Positions 34,984 to 45,418 are shown, numbered from the stretch's first letter. The stretch is DNA of 64,000 nucleotides from Vreelandella sulfidaeris (GCA_007182875.1 AP019514.1:3100001-3164000); one strand, 5' to 3'. A program made the numbers and translations. The notes: generated by a model not told the origin, from the letters alone.

Positions 34984-35685
34984 TTAGGCAGATGGATGAA
35001 CAGCTTGCGCCGCCAGAATGGCTGCTGCCAGCGCTAAGTCGTCCGGGTGAGTAATTTTCAGATTATCGCGTCGTCCGCTCACTAGCAGTGGACTCTCGCC
35101 CAAGGCTTCAATGGCTGAGGCCTCATCAGTCACCATGGTCTGCCGCTGGCGGGCAGTTTCAAGGGCACGGCGCAGCAACGCATAGCGAAACCCCTGGGGC
35201 GTCAAGGCGTGCCATAAATGCTCCCGGGGCTCGGTTCGCGTGCTCAAACCCTGGTCATCGGCGCGCTTCATGGTATCAGCGACCGGCATGGCCAGGAGCG
35301 CGCCGGCAGGATTTGTCGTGGCGGCCTGATAGAGCGCCAGCAGGTCGCCCTGGGTAATGCAGGGGCGCGCTACATCGTGCACCATCACCACGTCGTCATC
35401 TGTGGCCGTCATGGCATGCAGCGCATTTAATACGCTGTCCATTCGCTCGCTACCGCCCGCCACACGCTGCCAATTTGTAAAAGGCACCCACTGCGGTAAA
35501 AACCAGCGGTCATCTGCATCTAAACAAAGCACCAAACGGGCGCTAGGAAAGGCACCGTGTAGGCGGGCCAGCGTATGTGCCAGCACCGGCTGACCATCGG
35601 CCAAGGTTAAATATTGCTTGGGCTTATCGGCTCCCATTCGGCGCCCTTGACCCGCCGCAGGAACAATTAGCCAGGTGTGACTCAC
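34984..35685 (-). CDS. ispD: 2-C-methyl-D-erythritol 4-phosphate cytidylyltransferase
   Basis: Intact, 233 residues. Seen: WLIVPAAGQGRRMGADKPKQ, then YLTLADGQPVLAHTLARL, VMVHDVARPCIT and MVTDEASAIEALG. Supplies CDP-ME for the IspF branch. Its ATG overlaps the ftsB stop by 4 bp (ATGA). Confidence 0.97.
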   Translation of the reverse strand: MSHTWLIVPAAGQGRRMGADKPKQYLTLADGQPVLAHTLARLHGAFPSARLVLCLDADDRWFLPQWVPFTNWQRVAGGSERMDSVLNALHAMTATDDDVVMVHDVARPCITQGDLLALYQAATTNPAGALLAMPVADTMKRADDQGLSTRTEPREHLWHALTPQGFRYALLRRALETARQRQTMVTDEASAIEALGESPLLVSGRRDNLKITHPDDLALAAAILAAQAVHPSA

Positions 35686-36023
35686 TGCGGCAGCTCCTGA
35701 GGCGTGACTAGCCCCGCGTTGATGCCGATCAGCTCATTTTCAATCGCAACGCCTGGTACCCAGAAGAACTGTTCGTCGGTACGCACCATACCCATATCGC
35801 TACGGGCACGCTCTTCAATGGCATCTAAGCCGGTTTTTAGATCTGTCACCTCAGCGGCCAGTCGAGCATTGCGCTCGCGCATAGGCATATTGGCGGCCTC
35901 TTGCACCGCGACCCGCTGCTCTACGCGCTGCAAATCGCGCCAACCGCCGTTGCCTAACCATAACTCGTATTGAAGAAGCGCCAGCACTGCGAGCAATGTC
36001 ATTACTAGCCATTTGCGCATCAT
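35682..36023 (-). CDS. ftsB: cell division protein FtsB
   Basis: Intact, 113 residues. Bitopic divisome protein: one N-terminal membrane span (WLVMTLLAVLALLQYELWLG), a coiled coil (VEQRVAVQEAANMPMRERNA), then the ERARSDMGMVRTDEQFFWV motif typical of FtsB. Overlaps ispD. Upstream is a repeat-bearing spacer instead of eno, which precedes ftsB in many gammaproteobacteria. Confidence 0.95.
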   Translation of the reverse strand: MMRKWLVMTLLAVLALLQYELWLGNGGWRDLQRVEQRVAVQEAANMPMRERNARLAAEVTDLKTGLDAIEERARSDMGMVRTDEQFFWVPGVAIENELIGINAGLVTPQELPQ

Positions 36024-36066
36024 TGCTCTCCTGTGGAACCTTGGTTGAAATTATTTAAAGCTGGAC

Positions 36067-36141
36067 GTAATGAAAACTGGTGTACTGAAAACCGGCATAC
36101 TGAAAACCAGAGTACTTAAAACCAGAATACTGAAAACTGAG
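36067..36141. repeat. 15-bp tandem repeat, five copies
   Basis: Units start at 36067, 36082, 36097, 36112 and 36127. Consensus is (G/A)TACTGAAAACCRG plus one or two variable bases; a sixth, decayed unit follows. Located about 45-120 bp upstream of the ftsB start. Confidence 0.78.
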
Positions 36142-36211
36142 TTAATTCAATACAGAACACTTATCGGCGCGCGTATTATGCCATTAAGGGATTACACCAG
36201 CGAGCCGTGCC

Positions 36212-37384
36212 TTATTTATATGACCGATTAACTGGCAGCTTAAATGGCAGCGCTTGATGGGCCGCCTCGCGGTAAGCGCTAACCTGCTCGCCCTCCTCAT
36301 GACAAAACTGGGCGACACCGGCGGCAAGACCGGGATGGCGAATATAGTGCAGCGAGCGCACTCGCTGAGGTGCAAATCCGCGTACCAGCTTGTGCTCGCC
36401 TTGGGTGCCTGGATCAAACAGCGTTAAGCCACGCTGCAGGCAGTATTCAATGCCTTGGTAATAACACGCCTCAAAGTGGAGGCAGTCAGCGACGACTTCG
36501 CTGCCCCAATAGCGCCCGTATAGTGTGCTAGTGCCACGAAAGTAGAGCGCTGCCGCTACCGGGCGACCCTCAGCGTAGGCTTGTACCAGCACTAGCGCTT
36601 CCGGCATCGTTTGGCGCAGGCGTTCAAAGAAGTCATGGTTTAAATAAGGTGGTCGACCACGCTCATGATAGGTAATCGCATAGCAACGATAAAAGTGCGC
36701 CATGGCAGCAGAAGTGATGGCATCGCCTTCCAGGCGAGATACGTTTAAACCTTGCTCGGCCACCAAGCGACGTTCACGTTTAATCATTTTGCGCCGCTTT
36801 GAGGTAAGGCTGGCCAGAAAGCCGTCAAAATCAACGAACCCTTGATCACACCATTGAAATTGTACCCCTTCACGGCTGATAAGCTCGGGGCATTGGGCCT
36901 GCCAGGCGCTAACGTCCGCTTCATCGGCAAACAACAAATGCCAGCTTGAGAGGGCCTGGCTATCGCACTGTTCGCGCCATGCATCGGCCAGTAGTGTACG
37001 CACTGCCGTGGCATCCGCTTGCGCAGCGATCAGCGTTCGCGCGCCGGGCACTGGCGTGAATGGCACCGCGCTAAGCGCCTTGGGGTAGTAGCGACCACCC
37101 GCCCGCTCTAAGGCTTCCGCCCAGCCCCAATCAAACACATACTCACCATAAGAGTGATGTTTACGGTACATCGGCAACGCCGCGACGAGCTGCCCCTCCT
37201 GCCATACACTCAGGTGACAAGGCTCCCAACCAGTGGCCACACTGACGGAACCACTGGCCTCCAGCGCCTGTAAAAAAAGCATGGCGTAAAAGGGCTGATC
37301 TTTATCGACGAGCGAATCCCACTGGCTTGCGGCTACTGCTTCAATGGTGGGTAGAATAGTGATCGACAGTGGGTGTAACGACAT
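36212..37384 (-). CDS. DUF482 / FemAB-like GNAT acyltransferase family protein
   Basis: Intact, 390 residues from ATG 37384, which has GGAAGG upstream and begins MSLHPLSITI; the open frame extends 21 codons further up. The family (COG3146, DUF482) has a FemAB/GNAT-like fold and no proven substrate. Seen: DPGTQGEHKLVRGFAP near the C-terminus, a family signature, with LTSKRRKMIKRERR, AAALYFRGTSTLYGRYWG and FEACYYQGIEYCLQRGL. Stands alone between ftsB and the aldehyde dehydrogenase (divergent). Confidence 0.82.
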   Translation of the reverse strand: MSLHPLSITILPTIEAVAASQWDSLVDKDQPFYAMLFLQALEASGSVSVATGWEPCHLSVWQEGQLVAALPMYRKHHSYGEYVFDWGWAEALERAGGRYYPKALSAVPFTPVPGARTLIAAQADATAVRTLLADAWREQCDSQALSSWHLLFADEADVSAWQAQCPELISREGVQFQWCDQGFVDFDGFLASLTSKRRKMIKRERRLVAEQGLNVSRLEGDAITSAAMAHFYRCYAITYHERGRPPYLNHDFFERLRQTMPEALVLVQAYAEGRPVAAALYFRGTSTLYGRYWGSEVVADCLHFEACYYQGIEYCLQRGLTLFDPGTQGEHKLVRGFAPQRVRSLHYIRHPGLAAGVAQFCHEEGEQVSAYREAAHQALPFKLPVNRSYK

Positions 37385-37564
37385 AGCACCTTCCTGAGAA
37401 TGTTGGGCCAAAAGAATGTGCGGGGCTAATTTGCGGGCTTCAGGCAATTTTGCGGGACTTGCGCAATAAACATAACCATTGCCACTTTACACTAACCAAA
37501 AGCAGTTGCGGCTCTTACCTGTACTGCTTATCACCCCGCCGATAGTGGCGTACAAGGAGAGGCC

Positions 37565-38921
37565 ATGAAGCGCGATCTAAAGAGTGACTTCCAAGCGCAG
37601 CGTCAAGCTGCCGATCAAATGCCCCACCCGACGCTAACAATTCGACGTGACCGGTTAGCCCGCTTAGCGCGTATGACCAAGCATCATCGGCTTGAGATTA
37701 TCCGGGCAATCCAAACGGATTTTGGCCAGCGCAGTGACGTAGAAATACGAATGGCCGAAATCAGTGCTGTGGTGCACGCTATTCGCCACGCAAGACTCCA
37801 TCTATGGCGCTGGATGCGCCCTCGAGCAGTCAGCATGCCGTGGCGACTACTGCCTGCACGTGCCCGAACCGCGCCTCAACCGCTGGGCGTTGTAGGCGTA
37901 ATGTCACCTTGGAACTATCCCTGGAGCTTAGCGCTAATGCCAGTGGTCGACGCATTTGCAGCGGGTAATATAGTGATGCTCAAGCCCAGCGAACACTCGC
38001 AAGCTACCAGCGCCCTGCTTAAACGGCTGGTGCCGCAATACTTCACGCCCGAAGAATTCAAAGTGGTGGATGGCGATGTCGAGGTATCACGTCGCTTTAG
38101 CGAGTTGCCGTTCGATCACTTAGTATTCACCGGCTCTACCGAGGTGGGTCGCCAGGTAGCGCAAGCGGCTGCGGCGAACTTGACGCCTACGACACTTGAA
38201 CTGGGCGGCAAGTCGCCCGCGATCGTGGCAGGCGATGCGGATTTCGGCAAAGCAGCAGCAGATATTATTTTTGGCAAAGGCATGAACGGCGGGCAGACCT
38301 GCATTGCTCCTGACTACGTGCTGGTAGAGAGCCGCCATATCAGCGCCTTGACCAAGGCGCTAAGCGATGCCATTCAGCGTCAGCGACCCGATGACCACGC
38401 GGCCACTCATGCAATTAACGCGGCTCACCAACAGCGGCTAGATGACATGTTAGCGGAAGCCCGCAACCACGGTTGCAGAATCATTGATCACGGCCCCCAC
38501 GCACCCGCCCTGATTATCGACCCCCACCAGACCCCTGCAAGTGATGCGTGAAGAAATTTTTGGTCGCTACCTACCCGTCATCGGTGTTAGCGATATACCG
38601 GCCGCACTGAACTATGTGAATGCCCGGCCTCACTCATTAGTACTCTATGCTTTTACACGCGATAAAGGCTTGCAGCAGCAGATGCTGCAATTGACTCGCT
38701 CAGGGGCGTTGGTTTTTAACGCCACGCTTCTCCATCACGCAGTACCGAACCTGCCCTTCGGCGGCGTCGGCGAGAGCGGCATGGGTGCCTACCATGGGCG
38801 CCCTGGCTTTGAGCGTTTTAGCCATTTACGCGGCGTGTTTTATCAAGCTAAACGTTCACCTAGTCGTGTGCTTTACCCGCCTTACCGGCGCTGGTTAATG
38901 AAACTACTGGGTCTTGGTTAA
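37565..38921 (+). CDS. aldehyde dehydrogenase, coniferyl aldehyde dehydrogenase type, one frameshift
   Basis: NAD(P)-dependent aldehyde dehydrogenase of about 452 residues, the shorter class that ends soon after the active domain. Seen: VVGVMSPWNYPWSLALMPVV, KPSEHSQATSALL, FTGSTEVGRQVAQAAAANLT, catalytic Glu in LELGGKSPAIVAG, catalytic Cys in GMNGGQTCIAPDYVLVES, and a C-terminal NLPFGGVGESGMGAYHGRPG. The break near 38535 sits in TPASD/LQVMREEIFGRYLPVI. The C-terminal extension resembles coniferyl aldehyde dehydrogenases; substrate not provable. Confidence 0.88.
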
Positions 38922-39007
38922 AGATTAAGGGCGAATAACCGATATTTAATGACCTATTGGTAATCAAACCTTATGTTATATTTCATTAATTCTCTTCTTT
39001 GGAATGA

Positions 39008-39181
39008 AAATACAAGCCCCACACGGGCCAATCTTCGCTGGCGTATACCATTACTCAGCTGGCGCATAGCGTGGGCTGCGACGTAGTGGCAGAAGGCATC
39101 GAGAACTCCGCCCAAGCGGCGCATTTAAGCTCCATCGACTGCGAAGCCGCTTCTTTCGACTACTCACATGGAGGCCGTTAA
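39008..39181 (+). pseudogene. C-terminal remnant of an EAL-domain (c-di-GMP phosphodiesterase) gene
   Basis: An open frame of 57 codons without a start codon. It reads [20 protein letters not shown] then [20 protein letters not shown], which matches the ITxLAHSLGxxVVAEGVE...QxxxLxxxGCDxxQG end of EAL domains. The later GYxxS segment is replaced by SFDYSHGGR. No upstream EAL sequence is found in 38922-39007, so the rest is lost. Its TAA overlaps the hexR ATG (TAATG). Confidence 0.72.
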
Positions 39182-40044
39182 TGGCTCATGACTTACTTGA
39201 CCGCTTACGCGAACGTTTAGAAGAACTCAACCGCTCGGAGCGTAAAGTCGCCAATGTAATTCTTGAAGACCCTACGGTCGCCACCAGCCTTAGCATTGCC
39301 AGCTTGGCTCAGGCGGCAAGCGTAAGTGAGCCTACGGTTAACCGTTTTTGCCGTAACTTTGGTGCTAAAGGCTACCCGGATTTCAAAATCAAACTCGCCC
39401 AGAGCTTAGCCGGCGGCACACCCTACGTCACCCGCGCCGTGGAGCCTGGCGACTCCGCCACTCAGTACACTCACAAAATTTTTGGCGCCACCATCGCCGC
39501 CCTTGATGAAGCTCAGCGCGAAATCGACATGGCCGCCATTGAGCGCATGGTCGACTACCTCACCCAGGCCAAGCAGATTCACATTTTTGGTTTGGGCGCA
39601 TCCGGCGCGGTAGCCCAGGATGCCCAACATAAATTCTTCCGTTTTAATCTACCGGTGATGGCCTACATTGATGTACTGATGCAGCGCATGGTGGCCGCCG
39701 CCTGCCATACCGGGGACGTAGTGGTGATTATCTCCTACACCGGTCGCACGCGAGAGCTGGTGGATATCGCCCGCCTCGCACGGGATGCAGGCGCCGTGGT
39801 ACTCGGTATTACGGCACCCAACTCCCCCCTAGCGAACGAATGTACCGCTACGCTGGATGTCGCCACGCCTGAAGACACCGATCACTATATGCCGATGACC
39901 TCCCGGGTGATCCAATTAACGCTAATCGATGCACTGGCCACGGGCGTGACCTTGAGACGTGGCGAAGACTTTCTCCCTCACCTAAAGAAAATCAAAGACA
40001 GCCTGCGTGACACACGTTTTCCGGTGGAGAAACCCGGCAAGTAA
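39181..40044 (+). CDS. hexR: MurR/RpiR-family regulator HexR
   Basis: Intact, 287 residues. N-terminal RpiR-type helix-turn-helix ([40 protein letters not shown]) and a SIS sugar-phosphate-binding domain ([38 protein letters not shown]). HexR represses central carbon genes (zwf, eda, gap) in pseudomonads and relatives and is released by KDPG. None of those targets is adjacent here, so regulation would be in trans. Confidence 0.87.
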   Translation: MAHDLLDRLRERLEELNRSERKVANVILEDPTVATSLSIASLAQAASVSEPTVNRFCRNFGAKGYPDFKIKLAQSLAGGTPYVTRAVEPGDSATQYTHKIFGATIAALDEAQREIDMAAIERMVDYLTQAKQIHIFGLGASGAVAQDAQHKFFRFNLPVMAYIDVLMQRMVAAACHTGDVVVIISYTGRTRELVDIARLARDAGAVVLGITAPNSPLANECTATLDVATPEDTDHYMPMTSRVIQLTLIDALATGVTLRRGEDFLPHLKKIKDSLRDTRFPVEKPGK

Positions 40045-40062
40045 GCGGTAAAGCCTGAAGCG

Positions 40063-40419
40063 TTAGCTGACGGCGGTAGTGACGGTAATCTCCACTTTCA
40101 GCTCATCAGAGGGCATCGGTGCACAGACACAGGTGCGTGCTGGCGCATAGCCTTCCGGTACCCAGGCATCCCACACCTCGTTCATGGCGGCAACGTCGTT
40201 GCCGTCTTTTAAGTAAATCGTCGCGCTCAGCAATTGCTCACGGCTTGAACCAATCTCTGTTAACAACGCGTCTACCCGTGCCAGCATGCTTTCGGTCTGG
40301 GCCGTAATATCACCATTGCGGGCCTCGGGGCCAGCTACTTGGCCACACAGATAGGCAACGCCCTGGTGAATCACCGCACGGCTCATGCGGGCTTTTGTAT
40401 CGTGTCGCTGAATGGTCAC
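40063..40419 (-). CDS. RidA family protein
   Basis: Intact, 118 residues. RidA/YjgF fold; archetypal members hydrolyse reactive enamine/imine intermediates from amino acid enzymes. Seen: [53 protein letters not shown] and the arginine motif [20 protein letters not shown]. It lies 71 bp downstream of an Lrp-type regulator on the same strand, a common pairing for amino acid catabolism. Confidence 0.88.
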   Translation of the reverse strand: MTIQRHDTKARMSRAVIHQGVAYLCGQVAGPEARNGDITAQTESMLARVDALLTEIGSSREQLLSATIYLKDGNDVAAMNEVWDAWVPEGYAPARTCVCAPMPSDELKVEITVTTAVS

Positions 40420-40490
40420 AGTCTGAACTCCTAACAGGTTTAAAAAGTCAGTCTAAACCGCTTGGCTAACCCCTGACCATGGCTTCTTGA

Positions 40491-40980
40491 TCAGAAGAGC
40501 CGATCGGTGGGCACCGGGCGATGCTCAAAGACCCGTCGCAGCACAAAGCTGGTGTGTGCGCCCGTCACCCCTTCAATGCGGTTAATCACGTGGAGTAGCA
40601 GGTGCTGATAGTCGTCCATATCGCGCACCAAAATCTTGAGCTGAAAATCCGCTGCCTGGCCGGTAATAATCAAGCACTCGATGACGTTGGGTATCTCACG
40701 GATATGGCGCTCAAAATTATCGAAGCGTTCCGGCGTATGTTGGTCCATGGAAATATGCAGTAACGCCATTAGCTGATAACCCAGTTGGCGGGCGTCCACC
40801 TCAGCGCGATAATGCACTATTAAGCCGTGCTCCTCCAAAGCACGTACTCTGCGTAAACAGGGCGAAGGCGAAAGCCCGATTCGATCGGCCAGCTCTTGGT
40901 TACTGATCCTCCCCCTCCTGCTGCACTATATCCAAAATGTGGCGATCAAAACGGTCCAGCACCAGTGGTGATACCGGCAT
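40491..40980 (-). CDS. Lrp/AsnC family transcriptional regulator, one frameshift
   Basis: About 163 residues. N-terminal HTH (LDRFDRHILDIVQQEG, then after repair near 40905 SNQELADRIGLSPSPCLRRV, RALEEHGLIVHYRAE). C-terminal RAM/AsnC ligand-binding domain (FERHIREIPNVIECLIITGQ, DFQLKILVRDMDDYQHLLLH). The ATG at 40980 (MPVSPLVLDRF) fits the family length. It probably controls the downstream RidA gene and/or itself. Confidence 0.88.
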
Positions 40981-41210
40981 AACGAGCAGCTCCTGCCAAA
41001 AAATAAACCATTAAAGAAATTAAATGCCAATTATTGCGCCACCAACCCTATTTTCGCAAGAACCTAGCGCAGCAAACCCCTTACACTAGGGGGGAACTGC
41101 CAAAAGCAGCGAATTATCAATACGGCCGCCACAAGCAGCCGATCTCCATAACGTCACTATGTTCTGGAAGCCGCTATTTTCTGTAAGACCTCTACTTTAG
41201 GAACACCGCT

Positions 41211-42897
41211 ATGCCTGCTTTCGATCATCGCAAATATCGCCCTGCGCCCCGTGTCCCCGCTTTCAATCGCCAATGGCCGGATCGTGATCTTGATCGCGCC
41301 CCGATCTGGGTGAGCGAAGACCTACGCGACGGCAACCAGGCGTTACTAGAGCCGATGACCGTTGAGCAAAAACAGCGCTTCTGGCATCAGATCGTGAAAG
41401 TGGGCATTAAGGAAGTGATGGTTGGATTTCCCTCGGCCAGCCAACCCGACTATGACTTCGTACGCTGGCTGATCGAAGAGGACCAAATTCCCGAAGACGT
41501 CACGATTGCCGTACTGGTGCAGTGTCGTGAACATCTGATTGAAAAGACCTTTGCCTCGCTGGTAGGCGCCAAGCGCGCCATTGTTCACCTGTATAACTCC
41601 ACCTCCACCATTCAGCGCGAGCGAGTGTTTGAGATGGATCGTGCTGGCATTATTGATATCGCGGTACAGGGGGCGACCTGGGTCAAGACCTACGCTGACC
41701 AATACCCCGAGATCGAATGGTGTTTCGAGTACACCCCGGAAAGTTTTTCCAGCACTGAGATCGATTTTTCGCTGGAGATCTGCGAAGCAGTAATGGATGT
41801 GTGGCAGCCAACGCCGGACAACAAATGCATCCTCAACCTGCCGACCACAGTAGAAGTGGCTGGGCCGCACCATCACGCTGACCAGATTGAGTACTTCTGC
41901 CAGCATATTAGCCGCCGCGACAGTGTGATTATCTCGGTACATACGCACAACGATCGTGGTGGTGCGGTGGCTTCTGCTGAACTCGCCTTGCTGGCCGGTG
42001 CCGAGCGGGTAGAAGGCACCCTGCTGGGCAATGGTGAGCGCACGGGCAACATGGATATCGTCACATTGGCGATGAATCTCTACAGCCAAGGCATCGACCC
42101 CGAGCTTGATCTGTCCAACCCCGATGAAATCATTCAAGTGGTTAATGAGTGCACCGGTATTGCTATGCATCCGCGCCACCCCTGGGTAGGCGAAATGGTC
42201 TATACCGCCTTCTCAGGCAGCCACCAGGATGCGATTCGCAAATCGCTCAAGCATCAAAAAAGCCGGCGAGCCATGGCAAGTAGCCTATTTACCCATCGAC
42301 CCGCACGATATCGGGCGCGATTATCAGGCGGTGATTCGCGTCAATAGCCAGTCTGGCAAAGGCGGCATGGCCTTCCTGCTTGAGCGCGACTACGGCATTA
42401 ATCTACCGCGCTGGATGATGCTGGCCTTGGCGCCTTACGTGCAGCAAGAGAGCGAAAAGCGCGCCAGTGAGCTTTCAAGCGAAATGATTCGCCAAGTAAT
42501 GTTCAATAATTTCACCCAGGAAGTGCCCTTATCACTGATCGATTACCAGCTCTCCAAAGGAAAGCAGGAAGGCATTGAAGTCACGCTACAACAGGGCGAT
42601 GAGTTGCTTCACCTGTCTGGCAAGGGCAACGGCGCGATGTCCGCGTTTACCGACGCGTGGCAACGCCATTCTGGCAGCAGTGTAGGGATTATTGATTACA
42701 GCGAGCACTCCCTCGGTGCCAGCAGTGAGGCCAATGCGATTGCCTTTGTGCAGCTCAATATCGATGGCCAGCGACTCTGCGCGGTGGCCGAGGATAGCGA
42801 CACCGTGAGTGCATCGCTTAAGGCGCTGCTATCCGGCATTAACGCAGCCCAGGCAACTGAACAGCACCAGCAGAAAGAGGCTGCTGTCGAAGCGTAA
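41211..42897 (+). CDS. leuA: 2-isopropylmalate synthase, one frameshift
   Basis: First committed enzyme of leucine synthesis. The N-terminal TIM barrel has [20 protein letters not shown] (metal-binding D), [15 protein letters not shown], and [20 protein letters not shown] with HxH ligands, then [20 protein letters not shown]. The C-terminal regulatory domain begins after [20 protein letters not shown]. The break near 42260 is in an A run. About 562 residues, the longer LeuA form. Upstream 41040-41210 shows no clear leucine-rich leader peptide. Confidence 0.95.
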
Positions 42898-42915
42898 GCT
42901 TCCAGGATTTTGGGG

Positions 42916-43257
42916 CTAATCGGCACACTCAATGCATTTCAGCACTAACGGGTCCCAAGTGAGGCGTTTGGCTCCAATCCATTCGCCGCACTCGATACAC
43001 TCGCCAAAGCTTTCACTCTCGATGCGTTGTAGGGCAGCGGTAATCTGCTTCAGCTTTAGCTGACGGCGCTGCTCACCTGCTTTGGCCATCGCCTGCCCCT
43101 GCAGCGCATCCATACGCGACAGCCGACCCACCGACGTTTGATCCAACATCACCGTATCCCGGGAGTCTTCACTGTTGGCGCTCTCCTCGCGAAGCGTGGT
43201 GTCGAGTGTTAGCAGTTTCTCACGGATAACGGCTATATCCACCTCAGGGTGATTCAT
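42916..43257 (-). CDS. DksA/TraR-type C4 zinc finger protein
   Basis: Intact, 113 residues from ATG 43257 (GGAGA upstream); an ATG at 43284 would add nine. A C-terminal C4 zinc finger CIECGEWIGAKRL...CIEC with a preceding helical stretch (KAGEQRRQLKLKQITAALQR). Shorter than DksA (about 150) and close to small DksA-like/YbiI proteins that may modulate RNA polymerase. Divergent from the MFS gene. Confidence 0.85.
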   Translation of the reverse strand: MNHPEVDIAVIREKLLTLDTTLREESANSEDSRDTVMLDQTSVGRLSRMDALQGQAMAKAGEQRRQLKLKQITAALQRIESESFGECIECGEWIGAKRLTWDPLVLKCIECAD

Positions 43258-43337
43258 CTGCGTCTCCAGTTGGCCTACAATCATTTACCAACAATCGTTA
43301 ACCTACTAATTTGTTTGATCGCGTAAGGGATTATTCG

Positions 43338-44530
43338 ATGGGCTATCGCACCCTGCTGCGCGATCACCGCAGCGTACTCAGTATCGCTTTTCTAGCGATG
43401 TTTAGCTCAAGCCTTGGGCAGAGCTACTTTATTGGCCTTTTCAAGCCCCCCTTTCAGACCACCTGGGGCTTAGTGTCGGCCAGTTTGGCACCGCTTATGC
43501 TGTGGTTACGCTGATAGCGGGTTTTTGCATGCTGCGCTTTGGACCCTCCATTGACTGGATCAACCCACGGCGTTTCGCAGCAATCATATTGTCGCTGCTA
43601 TTAACCGGCGTTGTGCTGCTTACCTTATCGCCCTGGTGGTGGCTGGGGATAGTCGGCCTTGGCATAGTGCGGCTATGCGGCCAGGGTATGTTGACCCACT
43701 TGGGCAACACGCTCGCCGCTCGTGAGTTTTCCACCATGCGCGGCCGTGCCATTGGGCTGGCTAATCTAGGCATTCCACTAGGCGAAGCGCTGCTACCCCC
43801 ATTGGTAGCGGCGGCGCTTATCTGGAGCAGTTGGCAAACTTTTTGGTGGCTGCTGTGCGGCACTATTGCACTTCCCTGGCTGTGGCTGTTAATGAAAGCC
43901 CCTGGCCCAGTGCACCGGGCGTTAAACCAACCAAACAAACACCCCACGGCCCTCGCCCCTTTCGTGATAAACGCTTTTGGTTGTTGCTGCCTCTGTTAAT
44001 GTCCTTGCCTATCACCATGACAGGTCTGTTTATTTATCAAGCGCAGCTAACCGAAGCACTCGACAGTTCGCTGACGATTTATGCACTGGCGCTGACCGGC
44101 ATGGGGATCGCCAAGCTGCCGGGGGCGTTACTAGGCGGCCGTTGGGTCGATAAATGGGGGCCCGCGAAGCTAGCGCGTCTTTACTTATTGCCCTACGCCT
44201 TCGCTATGGTGATGGCGTTAACCTTCGGCGGCAATATCAGCGTTTGGGGGTTAATGGTCGGTGGCGGGTTGGCCATGGGCGCCCAGGAACTTATTGCCTC
44301 TGGCCTGTTGATCAAGCTGTGGGGGCTGAGCATCTTGGCAAGGTTCGCTCAGCCCTTAGCGCGTCCATGGTGTTCTCCACCGGCATTGCGCCTGCGGTAC
44401 TGGGGTTAGCCCTTGGCGCAGGAGCGCCCTTTATACGCTTTTATTTGGCATGTTGGTGTTTATCATTGCCGGTTGGCTATTGGCCCAGCGCGTGCTGCGT
44501 GAAGCCGCCAACAGCACGGCCGAGCAATAA
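43338..44530 (+). CDS. MFS transporter, multiple frameshifts
   Basis: Major facilitator of about 398 residues, read from at least four frame segments. N-terminal half: HRSVLSIAFLAMFSSSLGQS, TWGLSVGQFGTAYAVVTLIA (after repair near 43475), MRGRAIGLANLGIPLGEALL. C-terminal half: LLLPLLMSLPITMTGLFIYQ, ALTGMGIAKLPGALLGGRWV, SALSASMVFSTGIAPAVLGL and a final LFGMLVFIIAGWLLAQRVL. AAGGGA before ATG 43338 supports this start. Substrate not identifiable. Confidence 0.82.
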
Positions 44531-44564
44531 ATAGCAAGCAATGAAAATGAGCGCTCAAGAAGGC

Positions 44565-45418
44565 TCAGCGCAAAATTAATACCGGCAACTGGGCTTTACG
44601 TAGCATTGCCGTGGTAGTGCTGCCAACCAATAGGTGACGAATGCGGGAGTGGCCATAGGCGCCCATTACCAGCATATCGATACTATGCTCCTGCTTATAG
44701 GTTCGCAGCGTCTCTTCCACTTCGCCCGCGCGAATAGCCCCTTCGGCGGTGTGCCCGGCTTCGCGTAAGGTTTCCAGTGCCCAGTTTAACTGAGAGCGGT
44801 TTTCAGCCGTTTCCGCGCCCACAATCACTACGTGGCAGGTGGCGCCTTCAAACAGAGGGCTCTTGGCCAGCATTTCCACACCTTTACGCGCAGTGTTGCT
44901 GCCATCGAACGCCATCAACACGTTGTGCGGCGCCGTAAACTGTTTAGGCACCATCAGAATCGGCCGGTGTATTTCCCTTACCACACGCTCAAGGTTGGCC
45001 CCCAAATGCCCGCTTGCCTGATGCGCCTTCTCCCCACGCTTACCCACTACCAGCAAGCGCACTTCTTTTCATTCTCGACCAGTGTTTCCACCAGGGTGCC
45101 GTTGCGCTGTAAGCATTGCGGGTCAGCAATGCCAGCGTTAATCGCTCGCTCTTTGGCGGTGTTTAGCAACAGGCGGCCTCGCTCACGGGAAACTTTTGCG
45201 TGCTGCTCTTCAATGTCAGAAAGTTTTTCCAACAGGTGCTCCCGAGTACCTAATCCTAAGTTTCCGGTTAAGTCGGGCTCGGCGAGCTGAGCATGGTTAT
45301 CCACGGTATGAATAAAGCTGAGTGGAGCATTTAGCGCTTTAGCGGCCCAGACCGCATAATCACAAACGCCTTCTGAAAACTGTGAGCTATCAATAGCGGC
45401 CAACACGCGATCTGACAT
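44565..45418 (-). CDS. double universal stress protein (USP), one frameshift
   Basis: About 284 residues made of two UspA domains. Domain 1: VLAAIDSSQFSEGVCDYAVW. Domain 2: PHNVLMAFDGSNTARKGVEM, ending in the ATP-binding type motif MGAYGHSRIRHLLVGSTTTA. The break near 45070 is in an A run. Closely similar to the second double USP at 48670-49525. Confidence 0.88.

Noticed and set aside
41040-41210. Leucine-rich leader peptide (attenuator) before leuA
   Set aside because: No short frame with a run of Leu codons followed by alternative hairpins was found; only a small CCCCT/AGGGG hairpin near 41075-41095 is visible.
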